Shown: in pieces, positions 39,115-51,176 of the stretch
Layout of the letters: each line of letters opens with the position of its first letter
Numbering within the stretch: the stretch's first letter is position 1
Assembly: GCF_000621445.1 (NCBI RefSeq)
Contig: NZ_JHYI01000033.1
Coordinates: forward strand, 1-54,328
DNA length: 54,328 nt
Direction: 5' to 3'
Source of the DNA: Alkalihalobacillus bogoriensis ATCC BAA-922
GTDB lineage: Bacteria > Bacillota > Bacilli > Bacillales > Bacillaceae_F
Notes under the pieces: generated by a model
What the model was told of the DNA's origin: nothing
The model's input: the letters and a program-made list of their open reading frames with translations, nothing else
Database searches by the model: none
Translations under genes and position numbers: made by a program

Positions 39115-39978
39115 TTAATCTATATCATCTTGTAATGGCATTCCTCTTCGGAGAAATCCTTTTGTCTCCACTCCACCTATTCCTCGGTCACCCGTTATCG
39201 TATTGCGAAGGACCTCCCAAATACCGACACGATCCATAAAAGGAGTTAAACTCACTTTAGAAACAAGGTACACAGGATCAAGCGCATGAATATTAATCCT
39301 TTCTGGTGAGCTTGCAAAATTCGCTCCTGCTTTAATAATCGATTCAAAATGAGATTGACATGCTCCAGCGAAGATAGCTAAGTCATCTAAGTGAGGAACA
39401 ACTTTTCTAGCTTCACGAACAGCGTCAGCATAATATTTTGAATGTCGATAAGATTTAACATCTTTGCGTGATCCTCTAGACTTTAAGTAGGCATCATGAC
39501 CGGTTATAACAAGAATGTCCGGCCTTACCATCTTAACGAGTGACTCCATTTGCTCCGGCATTTCTTTTTCCTTGATATGAACACCGTATACCGGTATTCC
39601 GAGCTTATTATATACGTCAGTACATTTTTGTAAATAACTTCGGTCACCATCAACATGAAGTACACGTCCCCGCATTTCAAAAAAAGCATCTTCTGTTGCG
39701 TAGCCAGATGTTGTTTCATATTCGCCACGCTGCTTATGAAGGCGATAATCTTGACGGAAAAGGTGGTAACAGTTTTCCTCTTGTTCCTTCTCCTTCTCTC
39801 TTCTTGCTTTTCTCTCACTATCAGAAATGAGTACTATGTCATCTAAAGGTGCGTCAGCCAGTAACCTTACTGCTTCACCACTAAGTTCCACGGTATCATC
39901 ATGAATTGCGGTTACTCGAAAGAGCAAATCACATTTATAAGATTTACGCCCAACTATATCTCCAATATTCAGCTTCAT
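39115..39978 (-). CDS. yabG: Sporulation-specific protease YabG
   Basis: Cysteine protease that trims spore coat proteins and, in clostridia, germination proteins. The 287-residue protein has GDIVGRKSYKCDLLFRV at the start. The likely catalytic pair is His161 (ITGHDAYLK) and Cys207 (AGACQSH). The catalytic assignment comes from motif conservation and from reports on homologues. It is monocistronic, with a sigma-K promoter and a terminator hairpin. Confidence 0.95.
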   Translation of the reverse strand: MKLNIGDIVGRKSYKCDLLFRVTAIHDDTVELSGEAVRLLADAPLDDIVLISDSERKARREKEKEQEENCYHLFRQDYRLHKQRGEYETTSGYATEDAFFEMRGRVLHVDGDRSYLQKCTDVYNKLGIPVYGVHIKEKEMPEQMESLVKMVRPDILVITGHDAYLKSRGSRKDVKSYRHSKYYADAVREARKVVPHLDDLAIFAGACQSHFESIIKAGANFASSPERINIHALDPVYLVSKVSLTPFMDRVGIWEVLRNTITGDRGIGGVETKGFLRRGMPLQDDID

Positions 39979-39999
39979 GAAACACTCCTCCTCACCTGA

Positions 40000-40028
40000 T
40001 AAGATATGTGAGAAAGAGGAAAACGGTG
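40000..40028 (-). promoter_or_regulatory. Sigma-K promoter of yabG
   Basis: The minus strand has CACC (40025-40028), 16 bp, and CATATCTTA (40000-40008), matching the sigma-K -35 mACm and -10 CATAnnnTA. It overlaps the rsmA stop. yabG is a sigma-K gene in B. subtilis. Confidence 0.6.
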
Positions 40029-41460
<1,432 letters not shown>

Positions 41461-41555
41461 TAAAGCCTCCAATAAAAATGAAACTTTTCTTTCTCTATTG
41501 TCGTCTAATCATTAGAAAAAGAAAACTATTTGTTTATGATTTTGTATAAAAAAGC

Positions 41556-41586
41556 AAAAGAAAAAGCACAGAGTTTTCCTCTGTGC
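41556..41586 (-). terminator. yabE terminator
   Basis: The 8-bp stem GCACAGAG/CTCTGTGC (41579-41586 with 41566-41573) has a 5-nt loop and a TTTTT run on the minus strand. Confidence 0.82.
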
Positions 41587-41596
41587 AAATGAGCCA

Positions 41597-42820
41597 TTAA
41601 TCTAAAATTGTGACCTTAACTGTACGAACACCCCAACGTTGTGCTTCTGAACGAGTAGGGACATGGACGTCAATTTTATTGCCGACAATATTACCACCTG
41701 TATCACCAGCTATCGCTTCACCATAGCCTTCGACATGCACTCGTGAACCGAGTGGAATCACGCTTGGATCAACAGCGATTACTTTCTTATTACGGTTATT
41801 GTTTAAATTAATTCCTGTAGCTGTTATCCCGCTACAACCGGAGCAATTAGCTGTATAAGCTGTTGCCGTAACCGTAATTGTTTTCCCTTCTCCTCCACCT
41901 GAAGACGATGATGACGAAGGCGAAGAACTTCTGCTTACAGGGGCAGGGGGTTGTTTGTTTCCAACAGCAACGATTCGATCTTTACTATCTCGAACATTTT
42001 CTGTTTTGACAAGTTCTCTAGAAACTTCTTCCCCATTTTCAAAAATGACTTCATAATGTTTCTTCACAAGACCTTCTTGACCTGACTCAACGACATTTTC
42101 TTTCCCTTTTTCAAGTGAATCGTCTTTTCTTGTTACAGTCGCAAAGGCAATCTTTTCTTCCACTACATCGGTGACCTTTTCTACGCGAATAACATCCACT
42201 TTCGTTTCTTTATCCAACAGCTCATCTTTGGCTGGTTCAACTCGGTCTAGCTCACCTAGGGCTATATTTTCTTTCTCTAAAAAGTCAGCGACAGTAGTCG
42301 AAGTTGTCCAAATCTCTTGTTGTTCTCCATCACTAATGAGTTGTACCAAAAATGCAGATTCATATGAGACATTCATATCTGGAGTAATTTCTGTATCTAG
42401 ACTAGGATTAATTTCATCTTGTTCTTTTACCTCAATAGCTAATTCCTCAAAGAGTTCATTTACTGAATCAGCTGTTGTCCATACTGTTTGTAAATCATCA
42501 TTAACAGTAAGGGTCACAAGTTTTGCTTTTTTCCACTCTACTTCCATATTGCTCGAAATAGCTGTTTCAAGTGATGGGGTAATCTTATCATGTTCATTTA
42601 TCTCCCATTCATTTTCAGCCAGTAACTCAGCAATGGTTGAAGCATGAGTTGTTAAAATAGTTTCTTCCCCGTCGATGTTTATTGTCACCATTGCTTTCGA
42701 AGTTTCATAAACTACTAGTGAAACTACAAGCATAACAACTACTAAACTAGCGGCAGTAATGGATAACTTTTTCCTATTTTTGAAAAAAGAAAAAAGTTTA
42801 TTTGTCCTACTGGGTTCCAT
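41597..42820 (-). CDS. yabE: YabE, cell-wall protein with DUF348, G5 and 3D domains
   Basis: A 407-residue surface protein of the Rpf/Sps class. It has a basic N-terminus with a membrane or signal anchor (about 19-42) and three DUF348 repeats (about 45-215). A G5 domain (about 215-295), a Ser-rich linker and a C-terminal 3D domain follow. The 3D domain (about 318-407) has conserved aspartates (AVDPSVIPLGS, GDTGGNIVG) as in MltA-type lytic transglycosylases. It probably cleaves peptidoglycan. In B. subtilis it is also controlled by an antisense RNA. GGAGGG lies 12 nt upstream. Confidence 0.93.
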   Translation of the reverse strand: MEPSRTNKLFSFFKNRKKLSITAASLVVVMLVVSLVVYETSKAMVTINIDGEETILTTHASTIAELLAENEWEINEHDKITPSLETAISSNMEVEWKKAKLVTLTVNDDLQTVWTTADSVNELFEELAIEVKEQDEINPSLDTEITPDMNVSYESAFLVQLISDGEQQEIWTTSTTVADFLEKENIALGELDRVEPAKDELLDKETKVDVIRVEKVTDVVEEKIAFATVTRKDDSLEKGKENVVESGQEGLVKKHYEVIFENGEEVSRELVKTENVRDSKDRIVAVGNKQPPAPVSRSSSPSSSSSSGGGEGKTITVTATAYTANCSGCSGITATGINLNNNRNKKVIAVDPSVIPLGSRVHVEGYGEAIAGDTGGNIVGNKIDVHVPTRSEAQRWGVRTVKVTILD

Positions 42821-42849
42821 GTTAACTATTCACCCTCCTCAAGGTACGA

Positions 42850-42878
42850 ATTATAAACACTTCACCTCACTTTGTCAA
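42850..42878 (-). promoter_or_regulatory. Consensus sigma-A promoter of yabE with overlapping inverted repeat
   Basis: The minus strand has -35 TTGACA (42873-42878), 17 bp, and -10 TATAAT (42850-42855), an exact consensus promoter. CAAGCC/GGCTTG (about 42901-42906 with 42876-42881) is an inverted repeat with a 19-nt loop whose proximal arm overlaps the -35. The remaining part of 42906-43049 shows nothing clear. Confidence 0.78.
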
Positions 42879-43049
42879 GCCAATTGATTTTGGTTTTTTT
42901 GGCTTGATTATTATTATCGCTAATGTTTCAAAAAAAAGAAACAAAAACTTATCGACAAGTCCAATCTATGCATAGGCTCTAGTATGTAGAACCATTTCGA
43001 ATAAAAAGAAAATGAGACAAGCTCTATTAAAATTTTACAATATTCTCTA

Positions 43050-43817
43050 TCAAGAAATGCCAAATAATTTTTTTGCATTTGCTGTAGTTATTTTCGCTAA
43101 CTCTTCTACAGACATTTCTCTTAATTCAGCAATTTGTTCTGCTACGAGTTTTACATAAGCAGGTTCATTTCGTTTACCACGATACGGATGAGGCGCTAAA
43201 TATGGACAATCTGTTTCAATTAGCAATTTATCGAGTGGGATTTGTTTGGCAATTTCTTTTGGCTTCTTTGCATTTTTGAACGTTACAGGCCCTCCAAAGG
43301 AAATATGAAAATTCATCTGCAAACATTGCTTCGCCGTTTCTAAACTCCCACTAAAACAATGCATAATACCACCAACTTCTTGTGCGTTTTCTTCTTTAAG
43401 AATCGTCACAATATCTTCACTAGCTTCGCGATTGTGAATAATAATTGGCAATTTCACTTTTTTGGCTAACTGAATTTGTTTTCGGAACACTTCTTTTTGC
43501 ACATCTTTAGGAGATTTATCCCAATAGTAATCTAAGCCCATTTCCCCTAAAGCAACAACTTTAGGATGAGAAGATAACTGTTCAAGCCAATTTAAATATT
43601 GTTCATTAAAATCTATCGCATCAACGGGATGCCATCCGACAGCAGCATAAAGCCAGTCGTATTTTTCAACTAGTTCTAAAGCCCGATTTATCGTAATTTC
43701 ATCAAAGCCAACAACAACCATATTATGGACGCCTGCATCCTTTGCACGTTCGATAACAGTGACAATATCATCTTTAAATTGGTCTGCATTTAAATGTACA
43801 TGTGTATCAAATAACAT
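43050..43817 (-). CDS. tatD: TatD-family metal-dependent DNase
   Basis: A 255-residue TIM-barrel hydrolase (YabD). The metal-binding HVHLN lies at the start, then GEMGLDYYW, IIHNREASED and ETDCPYLAP. Members act as 3'-5' DNases in repair, and some act on D-amino-acyl bonds. The length is normal. It lies downstream of metS, from which it is separated by a hairpin. Confidence 0.93.
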   Translation of the reverse strand: MLFDTHVHLNADQFKDDIVTVIERAKDAGVHNMVVVGFDEITINRALELVEKYDWLYAAVGWHPVDAIDFNEQYLNWLEQLSSHPKVVALGEMGLDYYWDKSPKDVQKEVFRKQIQLAKKVKLPIIIHNREASEDIVTILKEENAQEVGGIMHCFSGSLETAKQCLQMNFHISFGGPVTFKNAKKPKEIAKQIPLDKLLIETDCPYLAPHPYRGKRNEPAYVKLVAEQIAELREMSVEELAKITTANAKKLFGIS

Positions 43818-43840
43818 TGGAATCCCTCTTTCTGTTAGGA

Positions 43841-43872
43841 AAACGTGAGAGCATAATCGCTCTCACGTTTTT
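43841..43872 (-). terminator. metS terminator
   Basis: The 11-bp stem AACGTGAGAGC/GCTCTCACGTT (43859-43869 with 43842-43852) has a 6-nt loop and lies 12 bp after the metS stop. The T run on the minus strand is short (TTTTCC), so read-through into tatD is possible. Confidence 0.75.
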
Positions 43873-43881
43873 TCTACATTA

Positions 43882-45948
<2,067 letters not shown>

Positions 45949-45951
45949 TCA

Positions 45952-46199
45952 CGCGGTACCACCCTATTTTCTGTTATTTTCACAAATAACAGCTTATAGT
46001 CAAAGACTTCTATTAACGCTAGATCACGTTGCTCCCTTATTGAACCCAACTCGAAAGCAATTCCTCAAAGGACCATGTTCCAATAACACCTTATACTGGT
46101 TTTCAGCTACCCCAGTTCTCTGAAAATAAGGAAATTAATGTACTCATCCCGTCATCGGATTTGGTGTATGTAAACTATTTCAATCATTCCACATCTTTA
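45952..46199 (-). promoter_or_regulatory. T-box riboswitch leader of metS (Met specifier)
   Basis: The conserved T-box AGGGTGGTACCGCG is on the minus strand at 45952-45965. Upstream are an AGTA-type bulge (GATGAGTACA), a conserved loop AGAGAACTGGGG-AGCTGAAAACC, and a specifier loop with GAACATGGTCC. The specifier codon is ATG at 46074-46076, which fits methionine. Uncharged tRNA-Met should favour the antiterminator and so metS expression. Confidence 0.92.
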
Positions 46200-46204
46200 C
46201 CAAA

Positions 46205-46233
46205 AATATACCGAATCTCACTATATGTGTCAA
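46205..46233 (-). promoter_or_regulatory. Sigma-A promoter of metS
   Basis: The minus strand has -35 TTGACA (46228-46233), 17 bp, and -10 TATATT (46205-46210), leading directly into the T-box leader. Confidence 0.75.
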
Positions 46234-46247
46234 GGGAAGAGATATAC

Positions 46248-46298
46248 TCGACATGAATTCGACATTGCGACAAAAGTATTATGCGAATTTTGTCGAAT
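46248..46298. promoter_or_regulatory. Cluster of Spo0A-box-like sites between metS and abrB
   Basis: Four sites resemble the core TGTCGAA. They are ATGTCGA (minus, 46248-46254), AATGTCGAA (minus, 46258-46266), TTTTGTCGC (minus, 46267-46275) and TTTTGTCGAAT (plus, 46288-46298). They lie 15-65 bp upstream of the metS -35 and more than 180 bp upstream of the abrB -35. Binding is not shown. Confidence 0.45.
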
Positions 46299-46485
46299 TA
46301 TACTTTAAAAAACATGTTTCATTTCCAGTATAACAGGGTAATTAGTTTGTAAGCTTTTAACAAGTTTTCCTAGTTCATGGATTATTCTTAGAAAGGACTT
46401 GATTATACTACAGTATATTTTGCTTATTTACTAACCTTTTTCAAAAAAATATTTGAAATTGTAACAAAATCGCAAAAAAAATAAA

Positions 46486-46514
46486 TTGACTTGTTTTGGA
46501 AACATTGGTATTCT
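46486..46514 (+). promoter_or_regulatory. Sigma-A promoter of abrB
   Basis: The plus strand has -35 TTGACT (46486-46491), 17 bp, and -10 TATTCT (46509-46514), 80 bp before the abrB start. The upstream part 46300-46480 is AT-rich, and no other promoter was called in it. Confidence 0.7.
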
Positions 46515-46530
46515 AAGTTTGTAAGAAAAA

Positions 46531-46551
46531 TTTGTCGAAAATTGACGCAAC
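46531..46551 (+). promoter_or_regulatory. Spo0A boxes in the abrB leader
   Basis: TTTGTCGAAAA (46531-46541) is a perfect 0A box just after the expected transcription start, followed at once by TTGACGCAA. In B. subtilis abrB two 0A boxes occupy the same place, and Spo0A~P represses there. Confidence 0.75.
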
Positions 46552-46594
46552 ATCAAATAAAAAATGCGTTTTATCTTTGGGAGGAGAAAACATT

Positions 46595-46882
46595 ATGAAA
46601 TCTACAGGTATTGTACGTAAAGTTGACGAGTTAGGCCGCGTTGTTATTCCAATCGAGTTACGTCGTACTCTTGACATCGCCGAGAAAGATGCTTTAGAAA
46701 TTTATGTTGATAACGACCGTATTATTTTAAAGAAATATAAACCAAATATGACATGTCAAATCACTGGTGAGGTATCAGACGATAACTTATCACTTGCCCA
46801 AGGCAAAATTATTTTAAGTCCACAAGGTGCAAAAGAAATTATTAATGAACTTCAATCATTTGTAGAAAAAGCCTCTAAATAA
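46595..46882 (+). CDS. abrB: Transition-state regulator AbrB
   Basis: Represses post-exponential genes during growth. The 95-residue protein has an N-terminal swapped-hairpin DNA-binding domain (GIVRKVDELGRVVIPIELRR), Cys55 (MTCQITG) and a multimerising C-terminal half. The ATG at 46595 follows GGGAGGAG and gives the family N-terminus. It is the only plus-strand gene in the window, divergent from metS and convergent with rsmI. It is under Spo0A repression and may act on spoVG. Confidence 0.97.
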   Translation: MKSTGIVRKVDELGRVVIPIELRRTLDIAEKDALEIYVDNDRIILKKYKPNMTCQITGEVSDDNLSLAQGKIILSPQGAKEIINELQSFVEKASK

Positions 46883-46886
46883 TTAT

Positions 46887-46925
46887 AAAAGGAAGGCCAT
46901 CCTCTTCGATGGTCTTCCTTTTTTT
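46887..46925 (+). terminator. Bidirectional terminator between abrB and rsmI
   Basis: The 13-bp stem AAGGAAGGCCATC/GATGGTCTTCCTT (46889-46901 with 46908-46920) has a 6-nt loop, TTTTT on the plus side and TTTTAT on the minus side. It serves both convergent genes; the rsmI stop codon lies at its edge. Confidence 0.88.
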
Positions 46926-47793
46926 ATGTATGAAAAACACTATACACTTCGCGTTTTGGTAAATTTCTTTCCTTTGCCACTTGTTTAATTGCTTCTTTTG
47001 TATCCATATGAAGAGAGACATAATGATTGACATGTTGTTCAATCGTTAGATTTGTCCACCAGGAATCCTGTTCTTCTTCGGCTTCTGCTAGATTTCCTTC
47101 AACAATAAAACAAAATTCTCCTTTAATCGTTCCAACTTCACACCATTGGATAACTTCATCCATCGTTCCGCGAATAATTTCTTCATATTTTTTTGTTAAT
47201 TCTCGACAAATCACAATATTTCGGTTTCCAAACACATCCCTCATAATATGTAATGTTTCCTTCAGGCGATGTGGAGCCTCATAAAAGATAATCGGAACTG
47301 GAATGGCTTTTAATGTATTAAGTTCTGCTTGCTTGTGTTTTTTTTGCCGTTCCACAAACCCATAATATAAAAAATGATTCGTTGGAAAGCCTGAGGCAAT
47401 AAAAGAGGTTATCGCCGCATTTGCTCCTGGTAAAGGAATAACCGCAATGTTTGCTTTAATGCAATCTCGAACTAACTCATATCCTGGATCTGATATGGCT
47501 GGCGTTCCGGCATCACTGACAAGCGCTACATTAGCTCCTTCTTTAATTTGAGAAATAATATTTTCACCACTCGTTTCTTTATTATGCTCGTGATAGCTAA
47601 TTAGTTTTGTTTGAATTTCAAAATGATTTAGTAATTTTATTGTTTGCCTTGTATCTTCCGCAGCAATAAGATCAACTTCTTTCAATGTTCGAATTGCTCG
47701 AAATGTCATATCTTCTAAATTTCCAATTGGAGTTGGAACTAAATATAAAACGCCCCCATACCCATCCGTTTTATAGCTTTGTTGCTGCCACAT
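46924..47793 (-). CDS. rsmI: 16S rRNA (cytidine-1402-2'-O)-methyltransferase
   Basis: A 289-residue tetrapyrrole-methylase-fold enzyme with LYLVPTPIGNLEDMT, AAEDTRQTIKLLNH, SDAGTPAISDPG and the C-terminal RNA-binding part. The ATG at 47793 has GAAGGTG at the right distance; an ATG two codons earlier overlaps the trmN6 stop and lies too close. The small yazA gene that separates these two in B. subtilis is missing. Confidence 0.95.
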   Translation of the reverse strand: MWQQQSYKTDGYGGVLYLVPTPIGNLEDMTFRAIRTLKEVDLIAAEDTRQTIKLLNHFEIQTKLISYHEHNKETSGENIISQIKEGANVALVSDAGTPAISDPGYELVRDCIKANIAVIPLPGANAAITSFIASGFPTNHFLYYGFVERQKKHKQAELNTLKAIPVPIIFYEAPHRLKETLHIMRDVFGNRNIVICRELTKKYEEIIRGTMDEVIQWCEVGTIKGEFCFIVEGNLAEAEEEQDSWWTNLTIEQHVNHYVSLHMDTKEAIKQVAKERNLPKREVYSVFHT

Positions 47794-47795
47794 TG

Positions 47796-48542
47796 TCATT
47801 CACCTTCGCTTTCGCTCTTTATTTCAATCCCATACCATTGTTTAAACTGCTCTGTATATTGCTGGTTAACGTCGTAAACAAAAATAGGTGGTAAACATTT
47901 AAACCCCTTTTGACCATCTTTAATGCCTTCCACTAACACGATATTTGCGTCTTTATCACTTCTAGGATGAACAAATTGAATTCGTTTCGGCTCAATCCGA
48001 TACATTTTCATTAATGTGATAATTTCACCTAGTCTCTCAGGACGGTGAACAAGTGCGACTTTTCCTTTTTGTTTAACGAGTCGACTACACTCCAAAATGA
48101 CATCTTCTAGTGTGCAAAACAACTCATGCCTTGCTATAGCTAAGTGTTTATTTTGATTATAGTCGGTTTCATTGTTCACTTCAAAGTAAGGGGGATTACA
48201 AGTAACTACATCAAACTCTCCACCTTTTATGTACTGTGAAAGTTCCTTAATATCGGCATGAATGATATTAATTTTTGATTTGAGTTTGTTAAGGTGAACA
48301 CTTCGAATGGCCATGTTATACAACGTTTCTTGAATTTCTACCCCTACTATGCTTGCTTTTGACCGTTCACTTAACAACAACGGGATGACTGCATTTCCCG
48401 TACATAAGTCAATTATTTTTCCTTTTTGAATGGGAACCGATACAAACCTCGCTAATAATACGGCATCAATCGAAAATGAAAAAACATGAGAACTTTGAAT
48501 TATTTTTAGCTTTCCATATGGAAGATAGTCCACTCTTTCCAT
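47796..48542 (-). CDS. trmN6: tRNA1(Val) adenine-37 N6-methyltransferase-like (YabB)
   Basis: A 248-residue Rossmann methyltransferase with an [18 protein letters not shown] loop and the N6-adenine motif CNPPYF. Homology to E. coli TrmN6 suggests A37 of tRNA-Val; PrmC-like methyltransferases share the motif. AAGGAGAA supports the ATG at 48542. It is preceded by a strong terminator hairpin after yabA, so it may need read-through or its own promoter. Confidence 0.9.
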   Translation of the reverse strand: MERVDYLPYGKLKIIQSSHVFSFSIDAVLLARFVSVPIQKGKIIDLCTGNAVIPLLLSERSKASIVGVEIQETLYNMAIRSVHLNKLKSKINIIHADIKELSQYIKGGEFDVVTCNPPYFEVNNETDYNQNKHLAIARHELFCTLEDVILECSRLVKQKGKVALVHRPERLGEIITLMKMYRIEPKRIQFVHPRSDKDANIVLVEGIKDGQKGFKCLPPIFVYDVNQQYTEQFKQWYGIEIKSESEGE

Positions 48543-48561
48543 CTTTTTTCTCCTTTTTGGA

Positions 48562-48598
48562 TAAAAAATACGGTCTTTCATAAAGAAAGACCGTTTTA
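48562..48598 (-). terminator. Terminator after yabA
   Basis: The 10-bp stem ACGGTCTTTC/GAAAGACCGT (48585-48594 with 48570-48579) has a 5-nt loop and an ATTTTTT run on the minus strand. It lies at the end of yabA and only about 20 bp before trmN6. Confidence 0.85.
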
Positions 48599-48949
48599 TT
48601 TTTGATTAAGAAATGAAAGGCAAAATAGACAATCTCCGTCCGAGCGGATGCTTCCATAGTGAGTATTGCAAATATGAAACCCTTCTTGGTACAGCCTCGC
48701 TAAGTTATCATATCCTTCGCCAAAAATGAGCTTTTGTCGGTCTTTGTCTTCCGTTGCTACTTCGTTTGTCTTTTTTGTTTCAACGGGCTCATCTAATCGT
48801 TTTCTTAAATTATCATTTTCTATTTTTAAATGATGATTTTCTTCAATTAGAAATGCCAGTTGTTCCTTTAATTCTTTTAAATCCTTGTGCAATGCACCTA
48901 TTCTTTCTTCAATATGACTAACTTGAGAAAAAATTTCTTGTTTACCCAC
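48596..48949 (-). CDS. yabA: DNA replication initiation control protein YabA
   Basis: Links DnaA to DnaN and restrains re-initiation. The 117-residue protein has an N-terminal leucine-zipper coiled coil (about 1-52) and a C-terminal zinc-binding domain with His92, Cys94, Cys107 and Cys110. The start is GTG with GAGGTGG upstream; the next gene upstream, ricT, ends 16 bp away. Confidence 0.95.
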   Translation of the reverse strand: MGKQEIFSQVSHIEERIGALHKDLKELKEQLAFLIEENHHLKIENDNLRKRLDEPVETKKTNEVATEDKDRQKLIFGEGYDNLARLYQEGFHICNTHYGSIRSDGDCLFCLSFLNQK

Positions 48950-48964
48950 GATAAGCCCACCTCA

Positions 48965-49792
48965 TTATTCTGTGGTTTGCGTCGGAACTGCTCCTTTGTC
49001 TATTAGCTCTTGTAGTGAATATTCCAATACACGTTCTTGCTCAAAAACATCAACTTGAACTAAACTTTCGAGTATATTCAAACCAACGACACGACCACGA
49101 CCATCTGGTGTTGCAATTTCTTTCCCAATATCGGGAAGTGCTTGTTTGGCTGATTCATAATGGTCGTTTTCATATTTTAAACAGCACATAAGTCTGCCAC
49201 ACAGCCCTGAAATTTTTGCTGGATTTAATGATAAATTTTGGTCCTTTGCCATTTTAATAGATACCGGCTCAAAATCTCCTAGGAAAGATGAACAACATAA
49301 AATACGTCCACACGGGCCTATCCCACCAAGCATTTTCGCTTCATCACGAACACCAATTTGACGGAGCTCAATCCTTGTTCTAAAAATGGCAGCCAAATCT
49401 TTTACTAATTCACGGAAATCTATTCGACCATCCGCTGTAAAGTAAAACAACACTTTATTTCTGTCAAACGTATATTCTACATCGACCAATTTCATATCAA
49501 GATTATGTTCATTTATTTTTTCAATACATAACCCAAAGGCATCTTTTGCCGCCTGTTTATTTTCTTCTACTATTACTTTATCCTTTGTTTCAGCAATGCG
49601 AATGACTTGTTTTAATGGCAAGACTACATCTTGGTCACTAACTTCTTTTTTCTCAATCACGACTTTACCGTACTCAATCCCTCGTGATGTTTCGACAATC
49701 ACCCACTCGCCTTTTGGTAACTCAAGTTCACCAGGAGAAAAGTAATAGATTTTCCCTGCTTTTTTAAACCGAACACCTACGACGTGATGCAA
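48965..49792 (-). CDS. ricT: RicT (YaaT), PSP1-domain subunit of the RNase Y-associated Y-complex
   Basis: With RicA and RicF it promotes RNase Y-dependent mRNA maturation and sporulation; the complex carries Fe-S clusters. The 275-residue protein has the PSP1 domain with CGRILCC (Cys161, 166, 167) and CGRLMCC (Cys198, 203, 204), likely cluster ligands. The start is TTG at 49792, 8 nt after GGAGGG, giving the usual N-terminus VVGVRFKKAGK. It is 4 bp after holB. Confidence 0.94.
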   Translation of the reverse strand: MHHVVGVRFKKAGKIYYFSPGELELPKGEWVIVETSRGIEYGKVVIEKKEVSDQDVVLPLKQVIRIAETKDKVIVEENKQAAKDAFGLCIEKINEHNLDMKLVDVEYTFDRNKVLFYFTADGRIDFRELVKDLAAIFRTRIELRQIGVRDEAKMLGGIGPCGRILCCSSFLGDFEPVSIKMAKDQNLSLNPAKISGLCGRLMCCLKYENDHYESAKQALPDIGKEIATPDGRGRVVGLNILESLVQVDVFEQERVLEYSLQELIDKGAVPTQTTE

Positions 49793-49796
49793 AGTA

Positions 49797-50783
49797 TTAT
49801 CCCTCCTGTAACTTAAACAACAGTTTTTCCATTAAAAGTTGTGGATTCACATTAGCATGCAAATGTCGCTTTGCTTCAAATATCGCCGTCATTTGCCTTT
49901 GAATTTTATCTTGCGACGAATACAATGCCTGTTGCTCAAGCCGTTCTACTTGGTCAACAAATACGCACTCAGCCTTGTTGTCCATTTGTATATATAATAA
50001 ATCTCTGTACCATAAGAGCAATAATTCTAACCCTATGTCCGCTTGGTCTTTTCCTTGGAAAAGAGGCAGCCATTTTTCTTGTAATGTAAATAATACATGT
50101 TGAGGTCGAGAATGTACCTCTTCCGTTAATTGTAACACTACATTTCGTGCTTGTACAATCCAGTCATCTTGAGAAAATTTTTCAGCTTCGGAAATATTTG
50201 TCGTGATTGTCCCTAAACAAACTGCCATTGCTCTCGTCATTCCACTTTCAACAAGTTGATCCACATATTGCTCTCGCTTTAAAGGCGCAAATGTTAAGAC
50301 TTGACTTCTTGATAAGACGGTTCGTAGAATTTGGTGGATATTTTCCGTAAGCAAAATGGCAATAGTCGGAGAGTTTGGTTCTTCTAAAAACTTTAGTAAA
50401 CTATTGGCTGCACTAGCTGTCATCTTTTCAGCATGTTCAACGATATATACTTTTTGTTTAGATTCAACACCACGATATGAAAACTCTTTTTGTAAATGTT
50501 CCACTTGTTGTTTTTTTATCGATTGGCCGTCCGGAGAGATAAGATGGACATCTGGGTGGTTTTTACTTGTTATTCTTTTGCAATCAGAACAGCGTTGACA
50601 AGGTTCCACGCTTGTCCGCTCTTTACAAAAGTAGCTTTTCGCTAATTGAAAAGCTACTTCTTTTTTTCCTGTTCCTCGTGCACCTTCAAAAATATAAGCA
50701 TGGGCGAGTCGGTCTCTATGAATACTATTCGTTAACATTTTTACAACTTTTTCTTGAGATTGTTCGAGTGTTTTCCAGCTCAT
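49797..50783 (-). CDS. holB: DNA polymerase III delta' subunit
   Basis: Clamp-loader subunit. The 328-residue AAA+ protein has the P-loop-like GARGTGK (34-40), a zinc module with Cys53, Cys62, Cys65 and Cys68, and sensor region SLLKFLEEP. It lies 19 bp after darA; the yaaR gene that stands between them in B. subtilis is missing. Confidence 0.95.
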   Translation of the reverse strand: MSWKTLEQSQEKVVKMLTNSIHRDRLAHAYIFEGARGTGKKEVAFQLAKSYFCKERTSVEPCQRCSDCKRITSKNHPDVHLISPDGQSIKKQQVEHLQKEFSYRGVESKQKVYIVEHAEKMTASAANSLLKFLEEPNSPTIAILLTENIHQILRTVLSRSQVLTFAPLKREQYVDQLVESGMTRAMAVCLGTITTNISEAEKFSQDDWIVQARNVVLQLTEEVHSRPQHVLFTLQEKWLPLFQGKDQADIGLELLLLWYRDLLYIQMDNKAECVFVDQVERLEQQALYSSQDKIQRQMTAIFEAKRHLHANVNPQLLMEKLLFKLQEG

Positions 50784-50802
50784 TATACTACCTTCTTCTT
50801 AC

Positions 50803-51144
<342 letters not shown>

Positions 51145-51176
51145 TTATTGTCCACTATTATCATGCAAATTGAAGC

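Noticed and set aside
42171-42647. 158-codon plus-strand open frame
   Set aside because: It is the complement of the DUF348 part of yabE; the Ser/Thr/Phe-rich composition and lack of a start signal show it is a shadow frame. An antisense RNA here is possible but not supported by a visible promoter.
46370-46430. Possible second abrB promoter
   Set aside because: TTGATT and TATATT occur but with unsuitable spacing; no convincing pair could be formed.
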